From contig JBCDKJ010000014.1 of the NCBI GenBank assembly GCA_038746745.1, positions 1 through 64,000 on the forward strand: a DNA stretch of 64,000 nt, given 5' to 3'. Position numbers and translations under genes: made by a program. This document shows positions 42,938 to 52,354 of the stretch, piece by piece (within the stretch, counting starts at the first letter, position 1; each line of letters starts with the position of its first letter). The notes beneath the pieces were generated by a model that worked only from the letters and a program-made list of their open reading frames with translations, was not told the origin of the DNA and ran no database searches. Source of the stretch: JANQIO01 sp038746745. Its GTDB lineage: Bacteria > Pseudomonadota > Gammaproteobacteria > Pseudomonadales > Halieaceae.

Positions 42938-43486
42938 TCATCGGGTCACGCGACACAGCGGCAATGACCAGGCTGCCGCAGGGAACGTGATGCGCTGCAC
43001 CGGCTGCATGCGTTCGCGGTGCTGCTCCCAGAGGGTTGCGTAGCTTTCCCGCGCCGCGGGATGCAGACGCTCCGGCGCCAGCTCTGCCAGAGGCGCCAGC
43101 ACATATGCGTTATCGAGGATCTCACCCCGCGGCAGAGTAATCCCATCAAGGCTACCGCACACTCCCTTGTAATCGAGAATATCGATATCCAGCGTCCTGG
43201 AGCTGAAGCGCGTAGCGTCACGAGGTCGCCCCATTCGGTACTCCATTTGGCGGATGAAGCGTGCCAGCTCGCCCACGCTCATTGCTACATCAACTTCCAC
43301 CGCCAGGTTGATAAAGGGCGGGCCGTCGAATCCCAGGGCCGCGCTCTCGTAGGCGGAGGAGCTGCCGATTAACCTAAACTCCTGGTCCAGAAGACTAAGG
43401 CCCAGGCCGATGTTGTCTTCACGGTCAATATTGCTACCTAATCCAAGCAGGACGGATGGCTCAGAGGTATTCAGGAGTGAGCTCAC
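42938..43486 (-). CDS. folK: 6-hydroxymethyl-7,8-dihydropterin pyrophosphokinase
   Basis: A 182-residue HPPK of folate synthesis, transferring pyrophosphate from ATP to the pterin. Motifs: LGLGSNIDREDNI, SSAYESAALGFDGPPFINLAVEV, IRQMEYRMGRPRDATRFSSRTLDIDILDY with the metal DxD, and LPRGEILDNAYVLAPLAEL. It overlaps folB by 4 bases, so FolB and FolK, successive enzymes, are cotranslated. Confidence 0.96.
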   Translation of the reverse strand: MSSLLNTSEPSVLLGLGSNIDREDNIGLGLSLLDQEFRLIGSSSAYESAALGFDGPPFINLAVEVDVAMSVGELARFIRQMEYRMGRPRDATRFSSRTLDIDILDYKGVCGSLDGITLPRGEILDNAYVLAPLAELAPERLHPAARESYATLWEQHRERMQPVQRITFPAAAWSLPLCRVTR

Positions 43487-43845
43487 TGGGCGGGCTTATT
43501 GCGTTCTATCACGACGCCTACGTCTGCGGCAGCCGCGACGGCGCCAGGCTTCCCAACCTGCAACCGCAGCCAGGCGACATCAAACTCTTCAAACAGCATT
43601 GTGGCTGACGCCTCTGCAAGGCTCTCCAGCAATTCAAAGCGACCTGCCTGCACGAACTCCGTCAATCGGTCGGCGACGGCGCTATAGTCCACAGCGTCGC
43701 TGATTGCGCCGGTCGCTGCAATTGCGGCGATATCGCAGGCCACCTCCAACTGCAGCACCAGCGTTTGCCTGATCTCCCGTTCCCAGGGGTGTATACCGAT
43801 GACGGCGTCGATCGCGAGATCGCGCAAATAGACGCGATCCATCAC
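43483..43845 (-). CDS. folB: Dihydroneopterin aldolase
   Basis: A 120-residue enzyme releasing 6-hydroxymethyl-dihydropterin from dihydroneopterin. The start DRVYLRDLAIDAVIGIHPWEREIRQTL with its Gly-x-x-x-x-Glu motif, the VDYSAVADRLTEFV helix and FELLESLAEASATML are typical. The C-terminal catalytic Lys lies in LQVGKPGAV. It overlaps tsaD and folK by 4 bases each. Confidence 0.95.
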   Translation of the reverse strand: MMDRVYLRDLAIDAVIGIHPWEREIRQTLVLQLEVACDIAAIAATGAISDAVDYSAVADRLTEFVQAGRFELLESLAEASATMLFEEFDVAWLRLQVGKPGAVAAAADVGVVIERNKPAQ

Positions 43846-44882
43846 GCCGCCGCAGTTCTGCCGCCCAAAGGCGGCAACTCTTCCAATGGCCAGCGCGGAC
43901 GCACCGGCGCATCTGCTGCATCTGTCTCACCCGCGAGCAGGCGCTGACAGCCGGTGTAGGCAATCATGGCGCCGTTATCCGTGCAGTACTCCAGGGCTGG
44001 ATAGAACACGCGCCCGTTCAGCGCTGTCATAGCCTCCGCTAAGGCGGCACGCAGTGCAGTATTGGCCGAGACACCACCGGCTATCACCAGCGTCTGCAAA
44101 GACTCCTGCTCCAGCGCCCGACGACACTTTATGACCAGCGTATCCACCACCGCATCCTGAAACGCCCGGGCGACATCGGCCCGGTCCTGATCGCTGGCCT
44201 GTGCCGGGCCGCCCAGGGACTCGAGGGTCAGCCGGGTGTGGGTTTTAAGTCCGCTGAAGCTGAAATCCAGTCCCGGCTTTTTGATCATGGGGCGCGGAAA
44301 ATCGAAGCGTGCTGGATTGCCGGATTCAGCTAATGCCGCAACGCGGGGCCCGCCCGGGTAAGCCTCTCCAAGCAGTTTTGCCGTCTTGTCGAAAGCTTCG
44401 CCTGCCGCATCATCTACAGACTCGCCCAGCAGACGGTAACGGCCAATGCCGTCAACGCGCACCAGCTGTGAATGACCGCCTGACACTAGCAGCGCAATAA
44501 ATGGAAACTCGGGTCGATCCTGCTCCAGCATGGGTGCCAGCAAGTGCCCTTCCATATGGTGTACACCCAGTACCGGCACATTCCAACCCAGGGCCAACGC
44601 GCGCGCCAGCGTGGCACCCACCATTAGCGCGCCGACCAAACCCGGTCCTGCGGTGTAGGCAACAGCGTCGGGACGGGTGACTTCCGCGTCTGCCAGCACG
44701 CGCTGCACCAGGGGCAGGGTTTTGCGGACGTGATCACGGGAGGCCAGCTCAGGCACCACGCCGCCGTATTCGCGGTGCACGGCAACCTGACTGTATAAGG
44801 CGTCCGCCAGCAGGCCCCGCTCGCTGTCATAGAGAGCGATGCCCGTCTCATCGCAGGAGGTTTCAATGCCGAGTACGCGCAT
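43842..44882 (-). CDS. tsaD: tRNA N6-threonylcarbamoyladenosine synthase subunit TsaD
   Basis: A 346-residue ASKHA-fold enzyme that, with TsaB and TsaE, puts threonylcarbamoyl on A37 of ANN-reading tRNAs. Motifs: MRVLGIETSCDETGIALYD, the metal-binding HHMEGHLLAP, LLVSGGHSQLV, GEAFDKTAKLLGEAYPGG and VIAGGVSANTALR. The start ATG44882 gives the family N-terminus; a longer reading to 45020 runs into the promoter region shared with divergent rpsU. One substrate class, tRNA-Ile, has a gene further on. Confidence 0.97.
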   Translation of the reverse strand: MRVLGIETSCDETGIALYDSERGLLADALYSQVAVHREYGGVVPELASRDHVRKTLPLVQRVLADAEVTRPDAVAYTAGPGLVGALMVGATLARALALGWNVPVLGVHHMEGHLLAPMLEQDRPEFPFIALLVSGGHSQLVRVDGIGRYRLLGESVDDAAGEAFDKTAKLLGEAYPGGPRVAALAESGNPARFDFPRPMIKKPGLDFSFSGLKTHTRLTLESLGGPAQASDQDRADVARAFQDAVVDTLVIKCRRALEQESLQTLVIAGGVSANTALRAALAEAMTALNGRVFYPALEYCTDNGAMIAYTGCQRLLAGETDAADAPVRPRWPLEELPPLGGRTAAA

Positions 44883-45006
44883 TTCGGTGCTGTATTTGCT
44901 CTGAGGTGGAGAAAACGCGGCATGATAATCAAGCGATGGAGCGTAAACCAGCGAAAGCGTGCTCCAGCCAGGTGCTTTTGAGCTATTCGGGGGAGTGATA
45001 GAGGTT

Positions 45007-45035
45007 TTGCAATATGGCAAGCGGCAGTTTACACT
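45007..45035 (+). promoter_or_regulatory. Candidate sigma-70 promoter for rpsU
   Basis: TTGCAA (45007-45012), 17 bases, then TACACT (45030-45035), four of six matches in each box. It would give an untranslated leader of about 125 bases before rpsU. In E. coli several promoters precede rpsU, so others may exist in the 284-base gap to tsaD. Confidence 0.4.
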
Positions 45036-45166
45036 GCGCGCCCTTTCAAAGCTGGGACTCCTGCTGCGCTGCTTGCAAAGCCAGAAGCGACGCGCGATTG
45101 CGCCGTTTCAGAATGCACGGCGTTATAGCCACAAGCTCAGTGGAATTAACAACAGGTACGGATTTA

Positions 45167-45382
45167 ATGCCTCACATTAAAGTGAAAGAGAACGAGCCCT
45201 TTGATATCGCGCTGCGCCGCTTCAAGCGCTCCTGCGAAAAGGCGGGCGTATTGTCTGAAGTGCGCAAGCGCGAGCACTACGAAAAGCCCACTACGGTGCG
45301 TAAGCGCGCTGCAGCGGCGGCGGTCAAGCGTCACGCCAAAAAGCTGTCGCGGGAGAACAAGAAGCGCGTACGCCTGTACTGA
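45167..45382 (+). CDS. rpsU: 30S ribosomal protein S21
   Basis: A 71-residue basic protein identical in layout to S21: MPHIKVKENEPFDIALRRFKRSCEKAGVLSEVRKREHYEKPTTVRKRAAAAAVKRHAKKL. S21 binds the 16S 3' end and aids initiation. It heads the macromolecular synthesis operon rpsU-(yqeY)-dnaG-rpoD. Divergent tsaD next to it is the ancestral gammaproteobacterial arrangement. Confidence 0.99.
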   Translation: MPHIKVKENEPFDIALRRFKRSCEKAGVLSEVRKREHYEKPTTVRKRAAAAAVKRHAKKLSRENKKRVRLY

Positions 45383-45529
45383 GCGTCTATCCAAGATGCG
45401 AGGCAGCGCTTTTACGCCGCCTGCGCCAATCGCAGCCCACAGGGCTGAACACACGCATTAGGTGCCGAGTTCTCGGCAGTCATCCGGCCACACCAGATGC
45501 GGTGAGCCGGCATTCCGGAGGTTGAGGGT

Positions 45530-45985
45530 ATGAGTGCCTCACCGATCAAAGACGATATCCAGGCGGCGATGAAAGCAGCCATGCGGGCCAAGGAAAAAGC
45601 CCGCTTGCAGACCATTCGCCTGATTCAGTCTGAATTTAAACGCGTTGAAGTCGATGAGCGCATCGAACTCGACGATAACCGTGTACTGACGATCCTCGAC
45701 AAGATGCTCAAGCAGCGCCGCGACTCCGCCCAGCAATACAGCGACGCGGGGCGCGATGAACTGGCTCAACAGGAACAGTTTGAGATCAGCGTCATACAGG
45801 AATTCCTGCCCGAGCAACTCAGCGAAGAAGAAATTGCGACGCTCATTGATGCCGCCATAGCGGACGTTGACGGCAGCGGTATGCAGGCGATGGGCCCTGT
45901 GATGGGCAAACTGAAACCCCAACTGCAGGGGAAGGCGGACATGGGGGCAGTGTCGGCGCTGATCAAGGCACGCCTGCAGGGCTGA
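45530..45985 (+). CDS. yqeY: GatB/YqeY domain protein
   Basis: A 151-residue helical protein similar to the C-terminal tail domain of GatB (aspartyl/glutamyl-tRNA amidotransferase). The sequence DIQAAMKAAMRAKEKARLQTIRLIQSEFKRVEVDERIEL, the EQFEISVIQEFLPEQLSEEE motif and the final GPVMGKLKPQLQGKADMGAVSALIKARL are typical. The GatB domain binds tRNA, so tRNA binding is plausible; the cell role is unproven. The place between rpsU and dnaG is usual in pseudomonads. Confidence 0.92.
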   Translation: MSASPIKDDIQAAMKAAMRAKEKARLQTIRLIQSEFKRVEVDERIELDDNRVLTILDKMLKQRRDSAQQYSDAGRDELAQQEQFEISVIQEFLPEQLSEEEIATLIDAAIADVDGSGMQAMGPVMGKLKPQLQGKADMGAVSALIKARLQG

Positions 45986-46065
45986 CGCGCTATTGCTTTG
46001 GCTGGAGTGCGTAAGCCGTTCTCTACCACCACTCTCTGCCGTCACTATCTACTATCACTAAGCTT

Positions 46066-46091
46066 CCGTCACTCGTTTCCGTCAATCGCTT
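46066..46091. repeat. Two copies of a 13-bp unit upstream of dnaG
   Basis: CCGTCACTCGTTT and CCGTCAATCGCTT are adjacent, with another CCGTCACTATC about 25 bases upstream. They lie in the 278-base gap between yqeY and dnaG. The rest of the gap has no coding frame I trust. Confidence 0.6.
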
Positions 46092-46263
46092 GAGAGCCCC
46101 TGCCAGGCGACATTAGCTACCCTTTTTGTGAAAGGTCATTGCAAGCGGACAATACGCCGCATCGTCACGCTACCCGGATAGAGCTACACTGATAAGGCGG
46201 CACTGTGATGTAAGCCTGTGCCTCAACAGGCCATTCCCTGCAGCGTAAAAATTCTGGAGCCCC

Positions 46264-48090
46264 ATGGCTGGACTGATCCCACAATCGTTTATCGATGATC
46301 TGCTGGACCGCGCAGATATCGTCGACGTGGTGGACCGGCGGGTAAAGCTCAAGAAGAGCGGCAAAAACTACATGGCCTGCTGTCCATTTCATCAGGAAAA
46401 ATCACCCTCCTTCAGCGTCAATCCAGAAAAGCAGTTTTACTACTGCTTTGGATGCGGCGCTGGCGGTAATGCGCTGGGCTTCCTGATGGATTATGAAAAC
46501 CTGGACTTTCCCGCCGCCGTGGAGTCACTCGCCGACAGCCTCGGCATGAAGGTACCCAGAGAAGAATCCCCCGACCGCCGCGATCGGGACGAAGGGCAGC
46601 GCGATCTCTATCCGCTGCTGGAACAGGCCGCGCGCTTCTATCAACGACAACTGCGTGAGCACCCGGCCAAAGCGGTGGCAGTAGACTACTTAAAAGGCCG
46701 CGGCCTCACCGGCGAGATTGCCAAACAGTTTGACCTGGGCTTCGCGCCACCAGGCTGGGACAACCTGTTAAAGGCACTGGGCACGACGCCGGAGCGAATC
46801 GAACAGCTGAAGCTGGGCGGCATGTTAGTGGAAAACGAAAGTGGTCGGGTCTATGACCGCTTCCGAGAGCGTGTGGTATTCCCGATTCGGGATGCGCGGG
46901 GGCGCATTATTGGTTTTGGCGGGCGCGTTCTGGGTGATGACAAGCCCAAGTACCTCAACTCACCGGAAACACCGGTGTTTCAAAAGGGCCGCGAACTCTA
47001 TGGCCTCTACCAGGCCAAGCAAGCCAACCGACAGCTTGAGCGGGTGGTAATTGTTGAAGGCTATATGGATGTTATCGCCCTGACACAGCTTGGCATCAGC
47101 TACGCCACGGCGACGCTGGGCACCGCTACCGGCCAGCCGCACCTGGAGAAGATCTATCGATTGTGCCCGGAGGTCGTATTCTGCTTCGACGGCGACGCGG
47201 CCGGCAGACAAGCGGCTCGGCGCGCTCTGGAATCTGCGCTTCCAGTGATGCAAGACGGTCGCCAGGCGCGATTTTTGTTCCTGCCGGAGGGGGAGGACCC
47301 TGACACACTGATACGCGCCAAAGGCGCAGACTATTTTCGCGCACAGCTGGACGCCGCCCTGCCACTGGAGGATTTCCTGTTCGAAGCGCTGTCTGAGAGC
47401 ATCGACACCAACACGCTGGATGGCAAGGCGCGTCTCAGCAAACTGGCAGCCCCACTGCTGAACAAGCTCCCCGCCGGTGTTTACAGGGAATTGATGTATA
47501 CAGCGCTAGCCGAGCGCACGGGTATGCAAGTGGATACCCTGACACGATTGGTGGACCAGGCGCCGCCACCCCCGGCAGAGCCGGCCTCCGAGTCCAGGGC
47601 CGCAACCCAGCGTCCTCGGCAGCGCGAGCCCATCGCCCTCAGCCAGCAGGGCCCCAATGGTTTGGTGCAGACTGCGATCTTCCTGCTACTGCATCAGCCA
47701 GCAATGGCACAGAACCTGCCTGAAACCACGGGCCTGGAGGCTATTGGTGGCGACGATGCCGCCTTACTCATTGAACTGCTTGAACTGCTGCGACGCCGCC
47801 CGGAATCCACCACCCACATGTTGCTGGGACACTGGTACGGGACTCCTGAAGGAGAGCTGTTAAACCGCCTCGCCAGCCAGGAGCGGCTGATTCCCAATGC
47901 GGGCATCGAACAGGAGTTTGCAGACACAATGGCCAAGCTGCTCAAGCACCCGGAGCGGCAGAGTTTTGAGGCGCGAGTCGACAAACTTCGAAGCAGGAAC
48001 TACGCTGACATCAGCGACGTTGAGAAGCTCGAGATTCTGCAGGCCCTGCGTGAAAAGCAGCGTAGGGACAGCGAACGGAGCCGCAACTGA
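46264..48090 (+). CDS. dnaG: DNA primase DnaG
   Basis: A 608-residue primase. The CHC2 zinc finger (about 38-62) shows CCPFHQEKSPSFSV..YYCFGCGAGGNALGF. The catalytic core contains RVVFPIRDARGRIIGFGGR and the TOPRIM motif VVIVEGYMDVIALTQLG, with metal Asp residues in CFDGDAAGRQAARRALE. The C-terminal 170 residues match the helical DnaB-binding domain. Second enzyme of the macromolecular synthesis operon. Confidence 0.98.
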   Translation: MAGLIPQSFIDDLLDRADIVDVVDRRVKLKKSGKNYMACCPFHQEKSPSFSVNPEKQFYYCFGCGAGGNALGFLMDYENLDFPAAVESLADSLGMKVPREESPDRRDRDEGQRDLYPLLEQAARFYQRQLREHPAKAVAVDYLKGRGLTGEIAKQFDLGFAPPGWDNLLKALGTTPERIEQLKLGGMLVENESGRVYDRFRERVVFPIRDARGRIIGFGGRVLGDDKPKYLNSPETPVFQKGRELYGLYQAKQANRQLERVVIVEGYMDVIALTQLGISYATATLGTATGQPHLEKIYRLCPEVVFCFDGDAAGRQAARRALESALPVMQDGRQARFLFLPEGEDPDTLIRAKGADYFRAQLDAALPLEDFLFEALSESIDTNTLDGKARLSKLAAPLLNKLPAGVYRELMYTALAERTGMQVDTLTRLVDQAPPPPAEPASESRAATQRPRQREPIALSQQGPNGLVQTAIFLLLHQPAMAQNLPETTGLEAIGGDDAALLIELLELLRRRPESTTHMLLGHWYGTPEGELLNRLASQERLIPNAGIEQEFADTMAKLLKHPERQSFEARVDKLRSRNYADISDVEKLEILQALREKQRRDSERSRN

Positions 48091-48223
48091 GCGCACTGTG
48101 CCACGGAACGCGCCCTCAAACCGACGCAAAAGTGTCATTGTCTGCCAACAGGCACCCAAAACTCTTTTACTTTCATTGGCTTAATATCACTTCAGGACAT
48201 AGCCTATACAGGGCAAATCCGGA

Positions 48224-48229
48224 TATAAT
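48224..48229 (+). promoter_or_regulatory. Perfect -10 box upstream of rpoD
   Basis: TATAAT stands 80 bases before the rpoD start in the dnaG-rpoD gap. No good -35 is found 16-18 bases upstream. E. coli rpoD has its own promoters in and after dnaG, so an internal start here is plausible. Confidence 0.35.
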
Positions 48230-48308
48230 ATTAGGCTTTTATTCACGTAACGCCCTCCGAAGCCACATGGCGACCTGGAGGCATAACAACAACGAAGGTT
48301 AGCGCTTG

Positions 48309-50129
<1,821 letters not shown>

Positions 50130-50161
50130 TCCTTCAGCAGACAGGGTAGTGACGCAAGCGG

Positions 50162-50668
50162 ATGAACGTTATGGATGAAGAAGTAGCGTTCATGGGCCGC
50201 ATACTGGTCGTCGACGACGACCGCAGTTTGCTCACGATTATCGACGGCATTCTAGGGGGTGACTACGACGTCACACTCGCCTCTTCCGGCCAGGAGGCGC
50301 TGGAGATACTAGCCAGCAGTACCTTTGACCTGATCCTGCTCGACATCATGATGCCGGGCATGACCGGCATGGAAGTCTGTGCGGCCATCAAAGCCAACGA
50401 CACCATTTCTGATATACCGGTGGTTTTCCTCACCGGTATGGAAGACGATGACGCCGAAGAGGCCGCGCTCGATGCCGGCGCCGCAGACTTTATCTCCAAG
50501 CCCATTCGCCCGCGCATCCTCTCCACGCGCGTCGCCATGCAAATTCAGAACTATCTCTACCTGCAGTTCCTGGAAAAGATGCTGAGCGAGCGCAATACCA
50601 CGGTTGAACGCCTGCGCGCCGAGACCAAAGCCCTGCTCAACTCCATCGGCCTCACAGCCCAGAAATAG
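50162..50668 (+). CDS. Single-domain response regulator (receiver protein)
   Basis: A 168-residue protein. The receiver domain (about 12-135) has acidic pocket Asp18-20, phospho-acceptor Asp61 in LILLDIMMPGMTG, Thr91 and Lys113 (FISKPIRPR). The remaining 33 residues are a helix (YLQFLEKMLSERNTTVERLRAETKALLNSIG) that could form a coiled coil; no DNA-binding or enzymatic output domain follows. No histidine kinase gene is adjacent, so its kinase and target are unknown. It starts 32 bases after rpoD; an internal ATG at residue 11 is also possible. Confidence 0.88.
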   Translation: MNVMDEEVAFMGRILVVDDDRSLLTIIDGILGGDYDVTLASSGQEALEILASSTFDLILLDIMMPGMTGMEVCAAIKANDTISDIPVVFLTGMEDDDAEEAALDAGAADFISKPIRPRILSTRVAMQIQNYLYLQFLEKMLSERNTTVERLRAETKALLNSIGLTAQK

Positions 50669-50736
50669 CTCCCACAGGATGACGCCACCCGCCCAGCCCT
50701 TTATACTGCGCGGCTCGCTGGCGTCACCTACCAAAA

Positions 50737-50891
50737 ACGCCAACGAAGCATGGCGCACATTGGCGCCTAACCGCCTGTGCACAGCCAATGGGTGCCAGGC
50801 AAGGCGGCGGGCGTACCGACGAGGGAGTGTATGTACAAATACATGACTGAGGAGGGACGAACGCCAACGAAGCATGGCGCACATTGGCGCC
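50737..50891. repeat. 31-bp direct repeat pair upstream of tRNA-Ile2
   Basis: Positions 50737-50767 and 50861-50891 are identical over 31 bases (starts ACGCCAACGAAGCATGGCGC, ends GGCGCC), 124 bases apart. Between them lie AAGGCGGCGGGCG, an imperfect palindrome around TGTATGTACAAATACATGA, and ACTGAGGAGGGACGA. The second copy ends 5 bases before the tRNA. No coding frame is convincing in this stretch. Confidence 0.9.
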
Positions 50892-50896
50892 GCACA

Positions 50897-50973
50897 GGGC
50901 CCATAGCTCAGTTGGTTAGAGCAGTCGACTCATAATCGATTGGTCGTAGGTTCAAGTCCTACTGGGCCCACCA
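50897..50973 (+). tRNA. tRNA-Ile2 (anticodon CAT, lysidine type)
   Basis: A 77-base cloverleaf: acceptor GGGCCCA paired with TGGGCCC, D arm GCTC..GAGC, anticodon stem GTCGA/TCGAT with loop CTCATAA (anticodon CAT), T arm GTAGG TTCAAGT CCTAC, encoded ACCA end. CAT can mean Met or Ile2. The anticodon stem plus TTGGTCG variable region and TTCAAGT loop match the E. coli Ile2 type and not elongator Met. TilS would convert C34 to lysidine so that it reads AUA. Pseudomonads also have such a gene after rpoD. Confidence 0.93.
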
Positions 50974-51018
50974 TTTTTCTGCGGTCTATACCGGAGACAT
51001 CGGTAACGACAGCAAGCG

Positions 51019-52281
51019 CTAGCTGCGAGCCGAACGCGACCTACGGATAATCACCACGCAAAGGCCTACGAAGACCGCAGCACCGACACCCCACCAAATC
51101 ACGGCATAGCTGGGTTCAAACAGGTTTGGGTGCACTTTGAATTCCCTTGACAGGTCAAGCCTCGAGGGAACGTCGTTCCAGTCATACTTTTCTGAAACAA
51201 AAGCCCGCACTTCGTCCGTCACCAAATGACCCAGTCCGCCATTGGTGAGCAGGATAAACGCGTCTCCCGTCTGCGTGTGGACCTCGAACCAGGCTCTGTA
51301 GTGATCATTAGCACCTTCATGGGAGATAGCGTGTGTTTCACCCTGTCCGCTCACCACGGGGCCCAGTCCAAACAGAGTAAATTGCTCACGGTCTGCCATG
51401 TCCTGTGCAATATCCTGTGGCAGAAAATCGCTCTCACCGCGAATGCTGTCATTTAGTGCAGTGATCAGCCTGGTGAGATCCGCAGCGCTGCTCCATAGGC
51501 CCGAGGCCGCCATTTCTGGCATGGCTTCCCATCCGCGTGGCAGCGCCACTAGGCGGCCATCCTCCCCGTGCGCCTTTGCAATGTTTCCCCAGCTTGCGGG
51601 CAAGGGATTCTGGTAGGTGCTGCGCGTCATACCCAGTGGCTCAAACAGATATTTTCGTGCGGCCTGTTCGTAACTGAGCCCAGTGACGTCCTCAACAATC
51701 ACCTGAGACACTGTCACGCCGCCCCCGGAATACCTGTTTGCCGTTCCAGGCTCATAAATAAACTTAAGGGCTGAGCTTTTAGACGGCCCTGAGCCGTTTA
51801 ATGTCTGTATGGCAGAAGGCAGGGCTTCACCCGGTGAATAATCCCTATAGCCCCACTGGTTAAAACCCGCTGTATGAGACAGCAACAGACGGAGCGTTAC
51901 CTTTGTTGCCCCGGAGAATTTGCTATCGGGAAGCGTCCAGGATTTAAGGTATTGGCTCACATCGGTATCCAGGTCCAGCAGCCCCGCGGCAACAAGACGC
52001 AATACGAGTGCGGCATTGCCCACTTTGCTGACAGAGCCCAGAGAGAACACCGTGTTTTCATCAACACGATCCGCGGTGCCGACTTCCTTCAGGCCATGAC
52101 CGCTGGAGTGGATGACTTCGCCCGCTTTAACGATAACAACAGCGGCCCCCGCGACATTATTGCTTTCGAGACTCTGCAGCACTGCACCGGAGACATCGTC
52201 CAGCGCGAGGTCAGCGCGAGTCTCCAGAGAGGCACAAAGCGCCAGTGCCGCGACTAACGGACCAGTAAGTTTTCGAAGCAT
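51019..52281 (-). CDS. Secreted serine hydrolase, beta-lactamase fold
   Basis: A 420-residue protein of the class C beta-lactamase / D-Ala-D-Ala peptidase fold. Signal peptide (1-23, ending ETRA); nucleophile motif SVSK (Ser83, Lys86) in FSLGSVSKVGNAAL; second motif YSG (Tyr183) in place of YxN; a late HEG in SHEGANDHYRAWFE takes the KTG place. A C-terminal membrane helix (about 388-412, VIWWGVGAAVFVGLCVVII) with Arg-rich tail anchors it. Substrate (peptide, ester, lactam) cannot be told. A second member of the family lies just upstream on the same strand. Confidence 0.85.
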   Translation of the reverse strand: MLRKLTGPLVAALALCASLETRADLALDDVSGAVLQSLESNNVAGAAVVIVKAGEVIHSSGHGLKEVGTADRVDENTVFSLGSVSKVGNAALVLRLVAAGLLDLDTDVSQYLKSWTLPDSKFSGATKVTLRLLLSHTAGFNQWGYRDYSPGEALPSAIQTLNGSGPSKSSALKFIYEPGTANRYSGGGVTVSQVIVEDVTGLSYEQAARKYLFEPLGMTRSTYQNPLPASWGNIAKAHGEDGRLVALPRGWEAMPEMAASGLWSSAADLTRLITALNDSIRGESDFLPQDIAQDMADREQFTLFGLGPVVSGQGETHAISHEGANDHYRAWFEVHTQTGDAFILLTNGGLGHLVTDEVRAFVSEKYDWNDVPSRLDLSREFKVHPNLFEPSYAVIWWGVGAAVFVGLCVVIIRRSRSARS

Positions 52282-52354
52282 CTTTCAGTAAGCATCCTTT
52301 AGTTGGGCATTGAGCGTTTTTCGACCAGTAGATATAAAGTTCGGTACCCAGCGA

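Noticed and set aside
50737..50891. Attachment sites of an integrated element at the tRNA
   Set aside because: The repeats do not include tRNA sequence and enclose only 93 bases with no integrase or cargo.
50897..50973. Elongator or initiator tRNA-Met
   Set aside because: The CAT anticodon fits, but the anticodon stem, variable region and T arm match tRNA-Ile2 and not the Met types.
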